Source of the DNA: Panacagrimonas sp.
Lineage (GTDB): Bacteria; Pseudomonadota; Gammaproteobacteria; Nevskiales; Nevskiaceae
Direction of reading: 5' to 3'
DNA: 64,000 nt
Assembly: GCF_020697055.1 (NCBI RefSeq)
Contig: NZ_JAJFBP010000028.1
Span: 1 to 64,000 of the forward strand
Part shown: piece by piece, positions 7,539 to 17,214 of the stretch
How the letters are laid out: every line of letters begins with the position of its first letter
How positions within the stretch are numbered: the first letter of the stretch is position 1
Translations under genes and position numbers: made by a program
The notes under the pieces: generated by a model
What the model was told of the DNA's origin: nothing
What the model saw: the letters and a program-made list of their open reading frames with translations, nothing else
Databases searched by the model: none

Positions 7539-9879
7539 GCGAGCGGCCCTTCTTCGCGATCACCTTCGCGTCGTCCTCACTGCCTGGTGGCTCGCCGGGG
7601 CCGCGCTGCCCTGCGCGACGTCGGCGGCCGATCTCGAACCGGTGTGGCTCGCGGTCCATCCGACGCCCGACGCTTCCGCGGTGGATGGCCTGCTGCTGCG
7701 CGACGAACGCGGCGGCCTGTGGGCGCAGCGCGGCGACCTGAACGCCTGGGGCGTGATCGAGCCCGGCGGCGAGCCGGTCACGCGCGACGAGATCCAGTGG
7801 TATCCGCTGGATGCGCAGACGGCGCTCCGCGCGCGATTCGACGCCGGCGAACAGTCGCTGTGGCTGCAGGTGGATCCGCAGCTGCGCACGCTGCAGGTGC
7901 GCAGCCTGCGCGACGCGCGTCGGCTCGACGCGGACGAGGATCGCGGCGAAGTCGGCGGCTGGCTCGATGCCGACGTGCAGGTCGCGCGCGGCGGCGCCGG
8001 CCAATCGCTGCAGCCCGCGGGGCTGTTCGCGCTCAACGGATTCGACGGCCGCGGCTTCGCCACCACCACGGCGCTGGCCACGCGCGACGATTTCGTGCGC
8101 CTCGACAGCACCTGGAGTTTCGAGCGCGCCGATGCGCTGGAGCGCGTCGATCTGGGTGACGGCATCGTGCGCGCCGGTGCCTGGGGCCGGTCGCTGCGTT
8201 TCGGCGGCATCTCGATGGGCACCGATTTTTCGCTGCAACCCGACCTCGTGACGTTCCCGCAGCCCGAGCTGCGCGGTGTCGCCGAACTGCCGTCGACGCT
8301 GGACGTGTACGTCAACGGCATGCTCGCGCGCGAGGAGCGCATTGACGCCGGCCCCTTCGTGCTCTCGGACATGCCGGTGCAGGACGGCGCCAATCGCACG
8401 CGCGTGGTCGTGCGCGACATCCTCGGCCGCGAACAGGTGCTGAGCCAGGCGTTCTATGCGCCGGCGCAGCTGCTTCGACCGGGGCTTCGCGAGACGCGCC
8501 TGGATGCCGGCTGGCTGCGCCGGGACTACGGGCTGCACGGCTTCGACTACGGCAGCGGATTTGCCGCGGCGAGCCTGCGCCAGGGCCGGCGCGACTGGCT
8601 CACCAGCGAGTGGCGCGGCGAAAGCGGGCTGCGCCGACAGGCCGGCGGCGCGAGCGTGGCGCTGGCGCTGCCGTGGCGGCTGGGCACCACGGAGTTCGCG
8701 CTCGCCGGCAGCCACGCACGCGTCGGCGAAGGCGCCCTGCTGCGTGCCGGCTACGACTGGCACGGCAGTTCGGGCTGGAGCCTGGGCGCGCGGTGGCGCC
8801 GCCCGCTGGGCGACTGGACCGACCTGGGCGAGGAGCGTCGCGTGCGCAATCGGCGGCAGCTCAGCGCGAGTCTGGGCTTCGTGCCGGCATCGGGCTGGAC
8901 CGGTGCGCTGACCTGGGCGCGCTTGCGCGAGCGCGACGAGGGCACGCAGTCGCTGGTGTCGCTGGGCCTGAGCACGCGGGTGGCGCGTCGCTGGCATCTG
9001 GGCGCGAGCCTGGTCCGTGCCGACACGCGGGATGCTTCGGCGGACCTGCGCGTCGGCCTGACGCTGGTGGGCAGCTTCGGCAGCGGCACGACGGTGATCG
9101 ATTCGAGCCGGCGACTCTCCGGCCCCGCGGACGACGACGCGGTGTCGATGGAATGGCAGCGCCGTACCGACGCTGCGCTGGATCCGTCGCTGCGGCTGCG
9201 CGCGCAGCGCGGCGATTACACCGATCGGCTGCAGGCCGAAGGGCGCTGGCCGGGGGAGCGGGGCCAGTTCGACGTCGCACTGGCGCGCGACGGCGCAACC
9301 GGCGGCGCCGCGTGGCGCCTGGGCGGCTCGTCGCGCCTGGCCTGGCTCGGCGGCGACCACTTCTGGACGCGCGCGGGCAGCGAAGGCTTCACCGTCATCG
9401 ACACGCACGGCCTGGCCGACGTCGGCGTGCTGCAGGACCAGCGGCTGGCCGCGCGCACCGATGCACGCGGCCTGGCGCTGATCCCGGGCCTGCGTCCGTA
9501 CGAGCCCAACCGCTTCGCGCTGGTCGACGCCGACGTGCCGATCGAGGCCTCGGTGGATTCGCTCGATCGCGTCGTGACGCCGTCGGCGCGCGGCGCGGTG
9601 CGCGTGGATTTCGCGGTGCAGGGCGTGCGCGGGCGCGGCTTTCGACTGCTGCTGCCCGACGGCGAACCGCTGCCGCCCGGCACGCGCGTGCGCGATCCCT
9701 ACAGCGGCCTGCGCGCGGCGATGGGACGCGACGGCCGTGCGTGGTGGCCGCACGGCGACGGGCTGCCCGATCGCCTCGAGGTCGAACGCGCGCACCAGAC
9801 CTGCGAGGCCCGGGTGCCGCGGAACCTGGATACGACGTCCGAGCCGGTGCTGACGCTCGTCTGCAGGGAGTCGGCGTGA
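7516..9879 (+). CDS. Csu-type outer membrane usher
   Basis: The 787-residue protein is a fimbrial usher of the CsuD type. It has a signal peptide near residues 18-37, an N-terminal periplasmic domain and a 24-strand barrel with the middle plug. Usher stretches include ELPSTLDVYVNG, GPFVLSDMPVQDGAN, VVVRDILGRE and the C-terminal RGAVRVDFAVQG plug-like strand. It forms the outer membrane pore that polymerises and secretes the SCPU subunits. The ATG at 7516 lies inside the chaperone gene in another frame. The stop overlaps the next start as GTGA. Confidence 0.92.
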   Translation: MSRWPRPERAALLRDHLRVVLTAWWLAGAALPCATSAADLEPVWLAVHPTPDASAVDGLLLRDERGGLWAQRGDLNAWGVIEPGGEPVTRDEIQWYPLDAQTALRARFDAGEQSLWLQVDPQLRTLQVRSLRDARRLDADEDRGEVGGWLDADVQVARGGAGQSLQPAGLFALNGFDGRGFATTTALATRDDFVRLDSTWSFERADALERVDLGDGIVRAGAWGRSLRFGGISMGTDFSLQPDLVTFPQPELRGVAELPSTLDVYVNGMLAREERIDAGPFVLSDMPVQDGANRTRVVVRDILGREQVLSQAFYAPAQLLRPGLRETRLDAGWLRRDYGLHGFDYGSGFAAASLRQGRRDWLTSEWRGESGLRRQAGGASVALALPWRLGTTEFALAGSHARVGEGALLRAGYDWHGSSGWSLGARWRRPLGDWTDLGEERRVRNRRQLSASLGFVPASGWTGALTWARLRERDEGTQSLVSLGLSTRVARRWHLGASLVRADTRDASADLRVGLTLVGSFGSGTTVIDSSRRLSGPADDDAVSMEWQRRTDAALDPSLRLRAQRGDYTDRLQAEGRWPGERGQFDVALARDGATGGAAWRLGGSSRLAWLGGDHFWTRAGSEGFTVIDTHGLADVGVLQDQRLAARTDARGLALIPGLRPYEPNRFALVDADVPIEASVDSLDRVVTPSARGAVRVDFAVQGVRGRGFRLLLPDGEPLPPGTRVRDPYSGLRAAMGRDGRAWWPHGDGLPDRLEVERAHQTCEARVPRNLDTTSEPVLTLVCRESA

Positions 9880-10346
9880 AGCGCGTCGGCGTGCTGTGCG
9901 CGTTGCTGCTGGCGCCGTGCCAGGCCGCGCACGCGGTCGCCAACTGCTCGGTCAGCGCCACGACGATCGCGTTCGGCGGCTACAACCCGTTCAGTTCCTC
10001 GCCGCTGGATTCGGCCGGCGACATCACGGTGTCGTGCTCGCTCGGCGGACTGCTCAGCCTGCTGGTGTCGTACCAGATCAAGCTGGCGACCGGCGGCAGC
10101 GGCACGTACTCGCCGCGGCGCATGAGCAGCGGTGCCAACACGCTCAACTACAACCTCTACACGAGCAGCGGACGCAGCACGGTATGGGGCAACGGCACCG
10201 GCAGCACCGGCACCGTCAGCGACGGCTACCTGCTGGGGCTGGGCACCACGGTCCGCCATTACGCCGTGCACGGGCGCGTGCCGGCGTTGCAGAACGGGCG
10301 CGCGGGCAGCTATCTCGACAGCATCACGGTGACGGTGGAGTACTAG
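9876..10346 (+). CDS. Second spore coat U/Csu-type subunit, probably tip or minor pilin
   Basis: The 156-residue protein has a signal peptide (about residues 1-21), an SCPU domain starting with NCSVSATTIAFGGYNP, the paired cysteine near CSLGG, LNYNLY and the closing GSYLDSITVTVEY. It starts with GTG overlapping the usher stop (GTGA). Its final position in the operon and its divergence from the first subunit suggest a tip subunit like CsuE. The better-studied Acinetobacter operon has six genes; here only two subunits, one chaperone and one usher are present. Confidence 0.85.
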   Translation: MKRVGVLCALLLAPCQAAHAVANCSVSATTIAFGGYNPFSSSPLDSAGDITVSCSLGGLLSLLVSYQIKLATGGSGTYSPRRMSSGANTLNYNLYTSSGRSTVWGNGTGSTGTVSDGYLLGLGTTVRHYAVHGRVPALQNGRAGSYLDSITVTVEY

Positions 10347-10401
10347 CGTGGCGCCGTAGCCGGAGCCCGGGCGAAGCCAGGCGACGGGTCCGCGGGTGAT
10401 T
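10347..10401. repeat. Palindromic repeat between convergent genes (family C)
   Basis: The 55-base gap between the pilus operon and rmlB contains GTAGCCGGAGCCCGGGCGAAGCC, resembling the GTAGCCCGGGCGCAGCCCG unit at 27498-27531. Both sit between converging genes, which fits a bidirectional transcription end. Confidence 0.45.
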
Positions 10402-11481
10402 TCAACGTGCGCCGTAATTCCGCTCGATCCACCGCTGGTAATCGCCCGATCGCACCGCCCGTACCCATTCCGGGTTGTCGAGATACCAATCGACGGTGCG
10501 CGCCAGTCCGGACTCGAAGCTTTCGCCCGGCGACCAGCCGAGCTCGCGTTCGATCTTGCTCGAGTCGATCGCGTAGCGGCGATCGTGGCCGGGTCGATCC
10601 TTGACGAACGTGATCAGGCGCGCGTGCGGCGCGTGCGCGGGACGGCGTGCATCGAGGATCTCGCAGAGGCGTTGCACGACGTCTAGGTTGCGGCGCTCGG
10701 CCTTGCCGCCGACGTTGTAGGTCTCGCCGGCTTTTCCGCGTTCGAGCACCGCGCGCAGCGCGCGGGCGTGATCCTCGACGTACAGCCAGTCGCGCACGTT
10801 GGCGCCGTCGCCGTACACCGGCAGCGGCCGGCCTTCGAGCGCGTGGGCGATCATCAGCGGGATCAGCTTCTCGGGAAACTGATAGGGCCCGTAGTTGTTG
10901 CTGCAGTTGGTCAGCAGCGTCGGCAGGCCGTAGGTGTGGTGCCAGGCGCGCACCAGGAAATCGGAGCCGGCCTTGCTCGCCGAGTACGGCGAGTTGGGCG
11001 CGTAGGCGGTGGTCTCGCAGAACGCCGGGTCGTCGGCGCCGAGCGATCCGAACACCTCGTCGGTCGACACGTGGTGGAAGCGGAAGGCGGCACGTTCGGC
11101 GTCGGGCAGTTCGCGCCAAAAGGCCAGCGCTTCCTGCAGCAGCACCAGCGTGCCGGTCACGTTGGTCGAGATGAATTCGGCGGGGCCGTGGATCGAGCGA
11201 TCGACGTGGCTCTCGGCCGCCAGGTGCACGATCGCCCGCGGGCGGTGCGTGGTCAGCGCCGATCGCACCGCCTCGGCGTCGCGGATGTCGGCCCGGACCA
11301 GAACGTGCCGGTCCGAGTCCAGGGCCTGGCCCAGCGACTGGGGGTTGCCGGCGTAGGTCAGCGCGTCGAACGAGACGATCCGATCGCGCGTTTCGCCGAT
11401 CAGCTGGCGCACCAGGCAGGAGCCGATGAAGCCGGCCGCGCCGGTGATCAGCAGGGGGCCGGGGGCGTTCGAGGGGCTCAT
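10402..11481 (-). CDS. rmlB: dTDP-glucose 4,6-dehydratase
   Basis: The 359-residue extended SDR enzyme converts dTDP-glucose to dTDP-4-keto-6-deoxyglucose for rhamnose-type sugars of LPS or exopolysaccharide. It shows the TGAAGFIGS nucleotide motif (residues 13-21), [11 protein letters not shown], the catalytic STDEVFG with Asp-Glu, the YSASK Tyr/Lys pair and the family stretches [17 protein letters not shown] and RDWLYVEDH. Length is typical. Unusually, rmlA, rmlC and rmlD are not adjacent, so the rest of the pathway must be elsewhere. The start at 11481 was chosen from the Rossmann strand position. Confidence 0.95.
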   Translation of the reverse strand: MSPSNAPGPLLITGAAGFIGSCLVRQLIGETRDRIVSFDALTYAGNPQSLGQALDSDRHVLVRADIRDAEAVRSALTTHRPRAIVHLAAESHVDRSIHGPAEFISTNVTGTLVLLQEALAFWRELPDAERAAFRFHHVSTDEVFGSLGADDPAFCETTAYAPNSPYSASKAGSDFLVRAWHHTYGLPTLLTNCSNNYGPYQFPEKLIPLMIAHALEGRPLPVYGDGANVRDWLYVEDHARALRAVLERGKAGETYNVGGKAERRNLDVVQRLCEILDARRPAHAPHARLITFVKDRPGHDRRYAIDSSKIERELGWSPGESFESGLARTVDWYLDNPEWVRAVRSGDYQRWIERNYGAR

Positions 11482-11609
11482 GGGAGGGCAACGGTAACCA
11501 ATGGCGGCGCCGCGTCCCAAATCCGGTGGGCCCGCTGGAGAGTTCGTTGACAGCCTCAGGAGTCACTCCTAAGCTGCCGAAGCGTCTAGAAATCTCCAGG
11601 GGGCCAGTC

Positions 11610-11909
11610 GTGCGCAAGATCATTCTCGGGGCGGCCATCGCCGCCGCGCTGTCACTGCACATCGGCCTGGCGACTGCCGACGAAACCCGCGAGACGCTCG
11701 ACGGCACGCCGTCGGCCGGCGCGATGGCCTTCGACCTGATCCTCGTGCGACCGGTCGGATTGGTTGCAACGGTGCTCGGTGCCGGACTGTTCGTGCTGCA
11801 GCTGCCGCTGTCGATGATCCAGGGCGAGCCGCCGAGCGCGCCGGCCAAGAAGCTGGTGGTCGAGCCCGCGCAGTTCACCTTCAGCCGCCCGCTGGGCGTG
11901 ATGGAGTAG
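11610..11909 (+). CDS. Small exported conserved protein, function unknown
   Basis: The 99-residue product has a signal peptide (residues about 1-24) and a second hydrophobic stretch within MVRP-like LVRPVGLVATVLGAGLFVLQLPLS (residues about 49-72). It ends with VVEPAQFTFSRPLG. Similar small proteins with VRPVGL and VEPARYTFTRPLG endings occur widely in gammaproteobacteria and are known only as hypothetical. The GTG at 11610 is preceded six bases earlier by AGGGGG, a good ribosome site, so I prefer it to the upstream ATG at 11526. A strong terminator follows 32 bases after the stop, making this a monocistronic unit. Confidence 0.7.
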   Translation: MRKIILGAAIAAALSLHIGLATADETRETLDGTPSAGAMAFDLILVRPVGLVATVLGAGLFVLQLPLSMIQGEPPSAPAKKLVVEPAQFTFSRPLGVME

Positions 11910-11941
11910 CGCGCAGCACCGCGTTTCGTTTTTCTGCGAAG

Positions 11942-11973
11942 ACCCCCGGTCGCGATGCGACCGGGGGTTTTTT
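11942..11973 (+). terminator. Intrinsic terminator
   Basis: A perfect 12-base stem (11942-11953 with 11957-11968), a three-base loop and six Ts (11968-11973) follow the small exported protein gene. Confidence 0.95.
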
Positions 11974-12050
11974 AGCGCTGGTGAAACGTAATGGGTGAAA
12001 CGTACGGCGGGTTGCGCCGCCTTTGGCCGCTTTCCCGCTCTACCGGTGCG

Positions 12051-14807
12051 TCAACGCAGCACGTTGCCGTCGACGTCGAGCACCTTGACCTCGCCGAGCT
12101 TGAGCTTGCGGATCGGCGCTTCGATCTTCGACAGGTCGCCCACGACCATCCACGTCATCTGGTCGGGATGGATCAGCTTGCGCGCCGCCGCGTTGACCTG
12201 CGCATCGGTCGTCGCGCGCGCCAGCGGGACCAGGTCGTTGTAGTAGCTGTCCTTCAGCCCGAACTGCAGGATCGTCAGATACGACGACGCCAGTTCCGCA
12301 CTGGTCTCGTTCTCGCCGGGCAATCCGACGACGAGATTGTCGGCCGCCTGCTTGAGCTCGACCGGCGTGATCGGGCCCTTGTCGCCGGTGATGCGGTCCA
12401 GTTCCTTGACGATCTCCTGCAGCCCGTCGGCGGTCTTGTCGGCCTGCACCTGCGTGTAGACCACGAACGGGCGCTGGCCGCGCGAGGCGCCGAGCACGCT
12501 CGCGGCGCCGTAGCTCCAGTGCTTGTCCTCGCGCAGGTTCATGTTCAGACGCGAGGTGAACAGGCCGCCGAGCACCGACGAGGCCAGGCTCATCGCGACC
12601 TCGTCGGGATCGGTGATCGGCGGCGCCAGGTGCGCGCCGAGCAGCAGCGTCTGACCGGCATCGCGCTTGTTGATCAGGAACACGCGCGGCGCCGGCTGCG
12701 GCGCGACGGCGGCCACGTTCTTCTCGGGCCGCGCACCCGGTCGGGGCTGCCAGTTGCCGAAGGCGCGTTCGAGCAGCGGCTGCACCGCGGCCAGCGTCGT
12801 GTCACCCACGACCAGGATGCGCAGCCGATCGGGGCGCAACCAGTCGGCCTGGAAGCGGCGCAGATCCTCGACCGTCATCGCCTTGACCGAGGCTTCGGTG
12901 CCGTTGCCCGAGCGCGTGCCCCCGTACGGATGGTCGGCGCCGTAGACCAGCGCCGGATACAGGCGCGTTGCGATGCCCTGCGGCTGGGATTTTTCCTGCT
13001 GGATCGCGGCCAGGCGCTGCGCGCGCAGGCGTTCGAGCTCTTCGGCCGGAAAGTGCGGACGTCGCACGAGGTCGGCGAGCAGGTCGAGCGACTCCGGCAG
13101 TCGCGCCTTGAGCGCGTTGAGCATGATGAACGACGTATCGAGGTTGGATTGCGCGCCGATCTCCGCGGCGAGTTCCTCCTTGCGCTTGGCCACGCCCAGC
13201 GTGTCGCGACTGCCGGCGCCCTCGTCGAGCATCTCGAGCGTCATCCGCGCGGTGCCAGGGCGTTCCTTGGGATCGGCGGCGTGGCCCGCATCGAACATCA
13301 GCGCCGTCTGCACCACCGGCGCGGCGTGGCGCTCGGCCAGCAGCACCTCGATGCCGTTGGACAGGCGTGCACGCTGCAGCGGCGGCAGCTCGAGCGCGGG
13401 CGGCTCGCCCACCGCCGGCAGCTTGCTGCGATCGGCGCCGCTCTGTGCCGCGTCGTAGTCCGGCAGCGGCTGCACTTCGAGGACGAACTGGCCGTCGTCG
13501 AGCCACCGGCGTGCGACGTTCTGGATCTCGCGCGGATTGGACTGGGAGATCCATTCGAACTCGCGCTTGTACCAGTCGGCGCTGCCGCAATAGACCTCGT
13601 ACTCGGCCAGCGTCGCCGACTTGCCGCCGAAGCCGTCGATGCGCTCGAGCCCGCGGACGAAGTCGGCCTCGAACGCGGTGCGCACGCGCTGCAGTTCGGC
13701 CGCCGTGAACCCGTCGCGCAGCACGCGCGCAACCTCCTCGTCGATCGCGCGGTCCACCGCCGCCGGATCGGCACCGGGCGCCACCACCGCATCGATCATG
13801 AACTGCGAGCCGATCTCGAACGGGCCCAGGCTCGCGCTGACCTGCGTGGCGATGCGATCGCGATACACCAGGCGCTGATAGAGGCGGCTGGTCTTGCCGC
13901 CGCCGAGCACGTCGGCGGCCAGGCTCAGCAGGTTGGCGTCGCGGTCGCAGTAGCCCGGCACGTTCCACACCTTGTAGATGCGCGCCTGCGGCACGCGATC
14001 CTGCATCACCGCGCGCTTGTGTCCGCTCATCTTGGCGGTCCAGGCCTGCGCGCGCGTGCGCGGCGGACCCGGCGGCACGTCGCCGAAGTAGAGCTCGACC
14101 TTCTGCTTGACCACCGCCGGGTCGACATCGCCGGCGATCACCAGCACCGCGTTGGCGGCGCCGTAGTGTTCGGTGAACCACTGCTTCACGTCGTCGACCG
14201 AGGCGGCGTTGAGATCGGCTTCCGATCCGATCGAGGTCCAGGAATAGGGATGACCCGGCGGGTAGGTGGCGGCCGCGATGAAGTCGTCGACCTTGCCGTA
14301 GGGCTGGTTCTCGCCCTGGCGTTTCTCGTTGAGCACCACGCCGCGCTGCTCGTCGATCTTGTCCTTGGTGATCGCGCCCAGCAGATGGCCCATGCGATCG
14401 GACTCCAGCCACAACGCCAGGTCCAGCGCGGACGTCGGCACGTTCTGGAAATAGTTGGTGCGGTCGAACCAGGTGGTGCCGTTCATCTTCGAGGCGCCGA
14501 CGGCTTCGAGCGGACGGAAGAACTCGTCGTCGTGATGTTCCGAGCCGTTGAACATCAGGTGCTCGAACAGATGCGCGAAGCCGGTGCGGCCCGGACGTTC
14601 GTCCTTGCTGCCCACGTGGTACCAGACGTTGACCGCGACCAGCGGCGCCTTGTGATCCTCGTGGATGAGCAGGGTCAGGCCGTTGGGCAGGATATGCTTC
14701 TGGTACGGGATATCCGGCTTGAACGATGGGGCGGCGGAAGATGCGGAAGCCGCCATCGAGGGGCCGGCCAGACAGAGGCACAGGGCGACGCACAGCGCTC
14801 GAAACAT
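12051..14807 (-). CDS. M16-family zinc metallopeptidase, two-domain, exported
   Basis: The 918-residue protein has a signal peptide (MFRALCVALCLCLAG...) and two M16 (pitrilysin/processing-peptidase) halves. The first half carries the inverted zinc motif HLFEH (near residue 84) with the downstream Glu in NEKRQGEN. The second half, from about residue 490, keeps the fold (MFDAGHAADP) but lacks the HxxEH motif, as usual for the non-catalytic partner. Such enzymes degrade peptides in the periplasm or at the inner membrane surface. The frame is open far upstream, but that extension is antisense to ampD, so the ATG at 14807 before the signal peptide is the start. It diverges from ampD. Confidence 0.92.
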   Translation of the reverse strand: MFRALCVALCLCLAGPSMAASASSAAPSFKPDIPYQKHILPNGLTLLIHEDHKAPLVAVNVWYHVGSKDERPGRTGFAHLFEHLMFNGSEHHDDEFFRPLEAVGASKMNGTTWFDRTNYFQNVPTSALDLALWLESDRMGHLLGAITKDKIDEQRGVVLNEKRQGENQPYGKVDDFIAAATYPPGHPYSWTSIGSEADLNAASVDDVKQWFTEHYGAANAVLVIAGDVDPAVVKQKVELYFGDVPPGPPRTRAQAWTAKMSGHKRAVMQDRVPQARIYKVWNVPGYCDRDANLLSLAADVLGGGKTSRLYQRLVYRDRIATQVSASLGPFEIGSQFMIDAVVAPGADPAAVDRAIDEEVARVLRDGFTAAELQRVRTAFEADFVRGLERIDGFGGKSATLAEYEVYCGSADWYKREFEWISQSNPREIQNVARRWLDDGQFVLEVQPLPDYDAAQSGADRSKLPAVGEPPALELPPLQRARLSNGIEVLLAERHAAPVVQTALMFDAGHAADPKERPGTARMTLEMLDEGAGSRDTLGVAKRKEELAAEIGAQSNLDTSFIMLNALKARLPESLDLLADLVRRPHFPAEELERLRAQRLAAIQQEKSQPQGIATRLYPALVYGADHPYGGTRSGNGTEASVKAMTVEDLRRFQADWLRPDRLRILVVGDTTLAAVQPLLERAFGNWQPRPGARPEKNVAAVAPQPAPRVFLINKRDAGQTLLLGAHLAPPITDPDEVAMSLASSVLGGLFTSRLNMNLREDKHWSYGAASVLGASRGQRPFVVYTQVQADKTADGLQEIVKELDRITGDKGPITPVELKQAADNLVVGLPGENETSAELASSYLTILQFGLKDSYYNDLVPLARATTDAQVNAAARKLIHPDQMTWMVVGDLSKIEAPIRKLKLGEVKVLDVDGNVLR

Positions 14808-14855
14808 GAACACGCTCCAGGATGCGAAGACGACGTGGGCGACGCGCAGTAGAAC

Positions 14856-15464
14856 ATGGGCGCGCGCGTGAGTTCCTTGCCGGGTGCGATCCGCGCGGCG
14901 CAGGACTGGTACGTCGATACGACGCATCGCCTGCGACCGGACGCAGGCGAGCGCGAATCGCCGCACCAGGACGAGCGCCCGGACCCGCACGACATCGGCC
15001 TGGTCGTGATCCACAACATCTCGCTGCCGCCCGGCGTTTTCGGCGGTTCCTACATCGACGAGCTGTTCCTGGGCCGGCTGGATGCCGGCGCGCATCCGTA
15101 TTTCCGCGACATCGCGCACCTGCGCGTGTCGTCGCACCTGTGCATTTTCCGCGACGGGTCGATCACGCAATACGTGCCCTTCGATCGGCGCGCGTGGCAC
15201 GCGGGCGTGTCGAGCTGGCAGGGGCGCGATCGATGCAACGATTTTTCGATCGGCATCGAGCTCGAGGGCAGCGACGATCGGCCGTTCGAGGCGCGCCAGT
15301 ACGCCAGCCTCGTCGGCGCGCTGCGGGCGCTGTTCGCGCGCTATCCGAAGCTGGGATCGCGACGGCTCGCGGGGCATTCGGACATCGCGCCCGGACGCAA
15401 GACCGATCCCGGCCCGCATTTCGACTGGTCGCACCTGCACGCGATGCTGGCGGCCGCAACGTGA
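14856..15464 (+). CDS. ampD: 1,6-anhydro-N-acetylmuramyl-L-alanine amidase
   Basis: The 202-residue enzyme is a cytoplasmic zinc amidase of the AmpD family that cleaves anhydromuropeptides during peptidoglycan recycling and so keeps beta-lactamase regulators repressed. The zinc ligands are visible as H53 (VVIHN), H174 (AGHSDIAPGRK) and D184 (TDPGP), with E135 in GIELEG. Length and motif spacing match cytoplasmic AmpD rather than the exported paralogues, and there is no signal peptide. It is followed eight bases later by ampE, the classical ampDE pair. Confidence 0.95.
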   Translation: MGARVSSLPGAIRAAQDWYVDTTHRLRPDAGERESPHQDERPDPHDIGLVVIHNISLPPGVFGGSYIDELFLGRLDAGAHPYFRDIAHLRVSSHLCIFRDGSITQYVPFDRRAWHAGVSSWQGRDRCNDFSIGIELEGSDDRPFEARQYASLVGALRALFARYPKLGSRRLAGHSDIAPGRKTDPGPHFDWSHLHAMLAAAT

Positions 15465-15471
15465 TCCTCAC

Positions 15472-16356
15472 ATGACCCTGATCGCGATCATCGTCGCGCT
15501 GGTGGCCGAACGCCTGCTCGGACACGTGCCCGGCTGGGGCACGCCGATGCTGCTGCGCGGCTATGTCACCGCGATGCGCACGGCGCTGCCGTTGTCGGCG
15601 CTGTGGCGCGGCGCGCTGGCGCTGCCGCTGCTGCTGGCACCGCCGATCGCGCTCAGCGCCTGGCTGCAGGGCGCGATCGAAAGCCCGGTGCTGCACCTGC
15701 TGTTCTCCGGGTTCGTGCTGTTCCTGTGCCTCGGACCGCGCGACCTGGCCGACGACGTCAAGCAGTGGCTCGAAGCGCGCGCCGCCGGCGACCAGCCCAC
15801 CGCCGAGCGCCTCGCGCGGCTGCTGCAGAAAGGGCCGGGGCGATATGCCGAGGGCGAGTCGCCGCACCCGCGCAGCCTGCTCGGCGCGATGTTCATCCAG
15901 TCGCACGAACGCATGTTCGGCGTGCTGATCTGGTTCTTCGTGTTCGGCGCAACCGGCGCGGTGTTCTACCGCGTGGTCAGCCGGCTGCCGCGCCTGCTCA
16001 CCGAAGTCGAGGATTCGCAGGCCGCCGAGGCATCCGAGACGCTGCACGCGCTCGCCGCGTGGGTACCGGCGCGCGTGACCGCCGCGCTGTACGGACTGGC
16101 CGGAAGCCTGGACGATGCGCTCAAGGAATATCGCGTGCTGATGGAGCAGCCCTCGCACGGCTGGCGCAGCCACACCTGGGCGGTGCTGGCCGAAGTCGCC
16201 TCGGGCTCGATCGAGTTCGAGACCGAGGACGGCGCCAGCGTCGAGCCCGCGACGCTCGAACTGGCCGCAAGGGAAGTCGTGCACCTGCAGTTCCGCGCGC
16301 TGATGATCCTGCTGGCGTTCGTCGCGATCTTCGCGACCGGCGATTTCCTGTCATGA
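15472..16356 (+). CDS. ampE: AmpE-like inner membrane protein
   Basis: The 294-residue polytopic membrane protein fits AmpE, a CobD/CbiB-related protein encoded after ampD and linked to beta-lactamase regulation. Hydrophobic segments lie near residues 1-15, 45-60, 75-90, 140-165 and at the C-terminus. The stretches FLCLGPRDLADDVKQW and LGAMFIQSHERMFGVLIWFF are family-like. Its relation to cobalamin synthesis enzymes is interesting because the next gene, overlapping by ATGA, encodes a cobalamin-binding-type protein. The ATG at 15472 gives the right membrane start. Confidence 0.85.
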   Translation: MTLIAIIVALVAERLLGHVPGWGTPMLLRGYVTAMRTALPLSALWRGALALPLLLAPPIALSAWLQGAIESPVLHLLFSGFVLFLCLGPRDLADDVKQWLEARAAGDQPTAERLARLLQKGPGRYAEGESPHPRSLLGAMFIQSHERMFGVLIWFFVFGATGAVFYRVVSRLPRLLTEVEDSQAAEASETLHALAAWVPARVTAALYGLAGSLDDALKEYRVLMEQPSHGWRSHTWAVLAEVASGSIEFETEDGASVEPATLELAAREVVHLQFRALMILLAFVAIFATGDFLS

Positions 16357-17201
16357 AGCCCGGTGCCGTGTCGCGCGCCGTCGCGGCGCTGCTGTTGCTG
16401 TTCGCGATCGTTCCCGCCGCGCAGGCCGCGCGCGTGGTGGCGCTCGCGCCGCACCTGGCCGAACTGGTGTGCGCTGCCGGCGCCTGCGATCAGCTGGTCG
16501 GCGTCGTCGAGCACAGCGACTACCCCGAGCGCGTGCGCGCGTTGCCGCGCGTGGGCGATGCGCACGCCGCCAACGCCGAGGCGGTTCTGGCGCTGCGCCC
16601 GGACCTGATCGTGGTCTGGGACGGCGGCACGCCCGCAAACACCATCGCGCGCCTCGAGAAGCTGAAGCTGCGCGTGGAGCGCATCCGCGTGCGCTCGCTC
16701 GACGACGTCGGCCTGGCCTTGCTGCGGCTGGGCGCGCTGCTCGGCACCGAGGATGCGTCGTGCGCCGCACAGAAGCGCTACGCCGACGCGGTCGACGGCC
16801 TGCGTACACGCTATGCCGATGCCGTGCCGATCGACGCGATGTACCAGCTCGAACCGGACCCGGTGTTCACCGTCAACCGCGATTCGCCGATCAGCGAGGC
16901 GTTCGCCGTGTGCGGCGCGCGCAACGTCTTCGGGGATTACGGCCGGATCGCCGGTCCGGTGGGTCGCGAATCGGTGATCGCCGCCAATCCCGGCGCGATC
17001 GTGTTCGGCCGGCAGGACGACGTCGAGGGCATCCGTCGCGGCTGGCTGCGCTTTCCGCAGATGCGCGCCGTGCGCGCGAACAACCTCATCGCGATCGACG
17101 CCGATCAGCTGGCGCGCGCGACCCCGCGCATGGCGCAAGGCATCGCGCAGCTGTGCGAGGTGCTGGATGGCGCGCGCAAGCGGCTCGAGGCGCTGCGGTG
17201 A
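16353..17201 (+). CDS. btuF: Periplasmic cobalamin-binding protein (BtuF-like)
   Basis: The 282-residue protein has a signal peptide (to about residue 24) and a helical-backbone substrate-binding fold of ABC transporters for B12 or siderophores. Typical pieces are VVALAPHLAELVCAAG, SDYPERVRALPRVGD and LALRPDLIVVWDGGTP. It starts with ATG overlapping the ampE stop. No permease or ATPase gene is adjacent, so BtuCD-like partners must lie elsewhere if it works in import. The convergent neighbour is a cobalamin adenosyltransferase, and btuB with its riboswitch follows, which supports B12 as the ligand. Confidence 0.85.
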   Translation: MKPGAVSRAVAALLLLFAIVPAAQAARVVALAPHLAELVCAAGACDQLVGVVEHSDYPERVRALPRVGDAHAANAEAVLALRPDLIVVWDGGTPANTIARLEKLKLRVERIRVRSLDDVGLALLRLGALLGTEDASCAAQKRYADAVDGLRTRYADAVPIDAMYQLEPDPVFTVNRDSPISEAFAVCGARNVFGDYGRIAGPVGRESVIAANPGAIVFGRQDDVEGIRRGWLRFPQMRAVRANNLIAIDADQLARATPRMAQGIAQLCEVLDGARKRLEALR

Positions 17202-17214
17202 GGGGCCCGGCGCG

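Noticed and set aside
11991-14852. Plus-strand frame of 953 codons opposite the M16 protease
   Set aside because: Exact antisense of a well-supported protease; composition (His, Arg, Gln-rich) is that of a mirror frame.
14807-15440. Upstream extension of the M16 protease frame
   Set aside because: The signal peptide begins at the ATG at 14807, and the extension is antisense to ampD.
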